The translations under genes were made by a program, and so were the position numbers. Below are positions 5,441 through 7,059 of a stretch of DNA of 7,059 bases, piece after piece. Below the pieces are notes generated by a model. That model was not told the DNA's origin, searched no databases, and saw only the letters and a program-made list of their open reading frames with translations. Within the stretch, counting starts at the first letter, position 1, and each line of letters opens with the position of its first letter. Origin of the DNA: Candidatus Brocadiia bacterium (GTDB lineage: Bacteria > Planctomycetota > PUPC01 > DSUN01); the NCBI GenBank assembly GCA_016782825.1, contig JADHXT010000182.1, forward strand, positions 1-7,059. The letters run 5' to 3'.

Positions 5441-7059
5441 ATGAACATCCTCCTGCCAATCGCCCTGTCCGTATGCTGTGTCTCGATGGCGCTGGCGCGG
5501 GAAGGCCCCGGGCGGTCCGGCACATTCAGGGGACGATACCGGCCGCAGTTTCACTACACGACGGCCAAGGGGTGGATCAACGACCCGATAGGGCTGATCT
5601 ACTACGACGGCGAATACCATCTCTTCAACGACCACAACGTCAAGTCGACGCGGTTCCCCGGTGGGAAGTTCGACGGCGAGCAGTCGCATTGGTCGCATGC
5701 CATCAGCAAGGACCTCGTCCATTGGCGGCACATGCCGGTTGCGGTCTATCCGGACAAGTTGGGCGCCTGCTGGTCGGGCTCGGGCGTCGTGGACTGGCAC
5801 AACACGACGGGCTTCAGGGCTGGCGACCGTCCCCCTTTGGTGCTGGCTTACACATCAGCCGGCTCCTGGGGACAGAGCCTGGTCTACAGTACCGACCGCG
5901 GCAGAACCTGGAAGAAGTACGACGGCAATCCGGTGCTGAAGAAGATCGCCGACAACAACCGAGACCCCATGGTCTTCTGGCACGAGCCGACGAAGAAGTG
6001 GGTCATGGTTCTCTACGTCAAGCGGGGCCAAGCGCACTTCTTCGATTCGGACAACATGAAGGAATGGACGCCTACCTCTGTCGTTCCGCTGATCGGTTTC
6101 CATGAATGCCCCGACATGTTCCAATTGCCCGTCGACGGCGATGGGAAGAAGCTGAAGTGGGTTCTGCACGACGCTCGTTTCTCCTACTGGATCGGCGAGT
6201 TCGACGGCAAGACGTTCAAACCGGAGACGGGGGAGCTTCGCTGCGAGTTCGGCAGGAACTTTCATGCCGCCCAGTCCTGGGAGACCCCGGAGAAGAAGCG
6301 GGTGCAGATCGGGTGGATGAACGGCGGCAAGTACCCTGGAATGCCGTTCAACCAACAGCAGAGCTTCCCTTGCGAACTGACTCTCAGGACGACGCCCGAC
6401 GGCATACGGCTGTGCATGTACCCTATCGAAGGCATCAGGCGCCTGTACACCAGCTCGTTCACGCTGACAGACCACATCCTCAGACCCGGCGAGAATCCGC
6501 TTTCCGAACTGTCCGGCGATCTGTTCGACATTGCCATGGACATTGAGATCGGCGACGCCACCGAGTTCGGCCTCCGTCTTCACGGAATATCCGTGACCTA
6601 CGCGGCCGGCAAGGTCACCAGTCTCGGCGCCGTGGCGAGAGCCACAGCCAGGGAGGGCAGGATCAGACTGCGCATTCTGGTGGACCGAACATCCGTCGAG
6701 ACGTTTGTCAATGATGGAGAAGCGGCACTGCCATGTTGCTTTGTGCCGAAGAACCAGGACACCAGCCTGGAGCTCTATGCCAACGGCGGCAATGCCAAGA
6801 TTCGTTCCCTGAGAGTGAGTAAGCTCCGCTCCATCTGGGGCAGCGACACGCCGGACAAGGTCCTGCTGGATTTCAACATGAAAACGCCGCCGCCGAAGGG
6901 CTGGGACGTGGAGGGCTATGCCTTTGGCACACACCAGCCGGATCCGAAGGAGCGGCAGAAGGCGGCCGTGGCATCGCGGAACCAGCGCTATGGTCGGACA
7001 GGGCGGATGACCTCGCCGGAGTTTGCCATCGAGACCGACTACCTCGAGGTCACCTGCGC
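5441..7059 (+). CDS. Secreted GH32 family beta-fructosidase (levanase/invertase-like), 3' partial
   Basis: The frame is open from ATG 5441 to the right edge (539 full codons, no stop). An in-frame TGA at 5417-5419 makes ATG 5441 the earliest start. A weak purine-rich site AGAGAG (5429-5434) precedes it. Signal peptide residues 1-19, cleavage at ALA-RE. GH32 five-bladed propeller motifs: GWINDPIG with nucleophile Asp48; WSHAISKDLVHW; WSGSGVV; NRDP with transition-state Asp175; FHECPD with acid/base Glu222; QIGWMNGG (287-294). The C-terminal beta-sandwich shows LVDRTSVETFVNDGE (413-427). From about residue 474 a further module begins (LLDFN, GWDVEGYAFG, MTSPEF), of a kind seen appended to some bacterial GH32 enzymes, and is cut by the window edge. 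All three acids are present, so hydrolysis of beta-fructosides (sucrose, inulin or levan) by a retaining mechanism is expected. Oddities: WMNDPNG reads WINDPIG, and the usual FYQHNP reads FNDHNV, with Asp64 in place of the Gln that helps bind fructose. Linkage preference is unknown. Confidence 0.95.
   Translation, partial: MNILLPIALSVCCVSMALAREGPGRSGTFRGRYRPQFHYTTAKGWINDPIGLIYYDGEYHLFNDHNVKSTRFPGGKFDGEQSHWSHAISKDLVHWRHMPVAVYPDKLGACWSGSGVVDWHNTTGFRAGDRPPLVLAYTSAGSWGQSLVYSTDRGRTWKKYDGNPVLKKIADNNRDPMVFWHEPTKKWVMVLYVKRGQAHFFDSDNMKEWTPTSVVPLIGFHECPDMFQLPVDGDGKKLKWVLHDARFSYWIGEFDGKTFKPETGELRCEFGRNFHAAQSWETPEKKRVQIGWMNGGKYPGMPFNQQQSFPCELTLRTTPDGIRLCMYPIEGIRRLYTSSFTLTDHILRPGENPLSELSGDLFDIAMDIEIGDATEFGLRLHGISVTYAAGKVTSLGAVARATAREGRIRLRILVDRTSVETFVNDGEAALPCCFVPKNQDTSLELYANGGNAKIRSLRVSKLRSIWGSDTPDKVLLDFNMKTPPPKGWDVEGYAFGTHQPDPKERQKAAVASRNQRYGRTGRMTSPEFAIETDYLEVTC

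Noticed and set aside
5416..6546. Two successive plus-strand open frames (5416-6105 and 6106-6546) in place of the GH32 gene
   Set aside because: Both are in the wrong frame. Frame 2 from 5441 gives a continuous GH32 protein with signal peptide and all catalytic motifs.
1..7059. tRNA, rRNA, CRISPR array, transposase or attachment site
   Set aside because: No cloverleaf, conserved rRNA core, direct-repeat array or mobile-element gene could be seen on either strand.

Overview
The window is GC-rich and carries four genes, all on the plus strand. At least three, and probably all four, encode exported carbohydrate-active proteins. Three lines suggest a PVC-group bacterium, most likely a planctomycete or a relative such as Lentisphaerota or Verrucomicrobiota. 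They are the strong G/C preference at codon third positions, the multi-domain DUF1080 protein, and exported glycoside hydrolases with no SusC/SusD pair in view. This placement is an inference from gene content. No marker gene is present.

Layout: (1) positions 1-2105 hold the 3' part of a gene whose start lies before the window. It encodes the end of one DUF1080 (3-keto-disaccharide hydrolase-like) domain, a second and divergent DUF1080 domain, a Pro/Ala-rich linker, and an alpha/beta hydrolase with an intact Ser-Asp-His triad. (2) 2145-3554 encodes a lipoprotein of the PF10091 'glucoamylase' group, the group that contains GH144 beta-1,2-glucanases. A conserved motif Asp appears to be Ser here. 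(3) 3555-3866 is a 312-base gap. It holds a hairpin, a stretch with clear codon periodicity ending in TAG (possible gene remnant), an inverted repeat enclosing a tiny ORF, a G-tract cluster and a perfect Shine-Dalgarno. (4) 3867-5297 encodes a secreted protein of unknown family that starts at TTG. (5) 5298-5440 is a short gap with a perfect 6+6 inverted repeat just upstream of the next gene. (6) 5441-7059 is the 5' part of a secreted GH32 (fructan/sucrose-type) hydrolase that runs off the window edge. All three catalytic acids are present, but two -1 subsite motifs are altered.

Taken together this looks like a polysaccharide or oligosaccharide utilisation locus. GH32 would release or cleave beta-fructosides, the PF10091 protein would act on a glucan or related glycan, the DUF1080 domains could process 3-keto-glycosides, and the alpha/beta hydrolase could remove ester groups. 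Genes 1 and 2 are probably co-transcribed (39-base gap). Genes 3 and 4 have leaders long enough for their own control elements. The actual substrate cannot be read from the sequence. The most interesting points are the active-site substitutions in the PF10091 and GH32 proteins, the unassigned secreted protein between them, and the decayed-looking coding fragment at 3584-3706.
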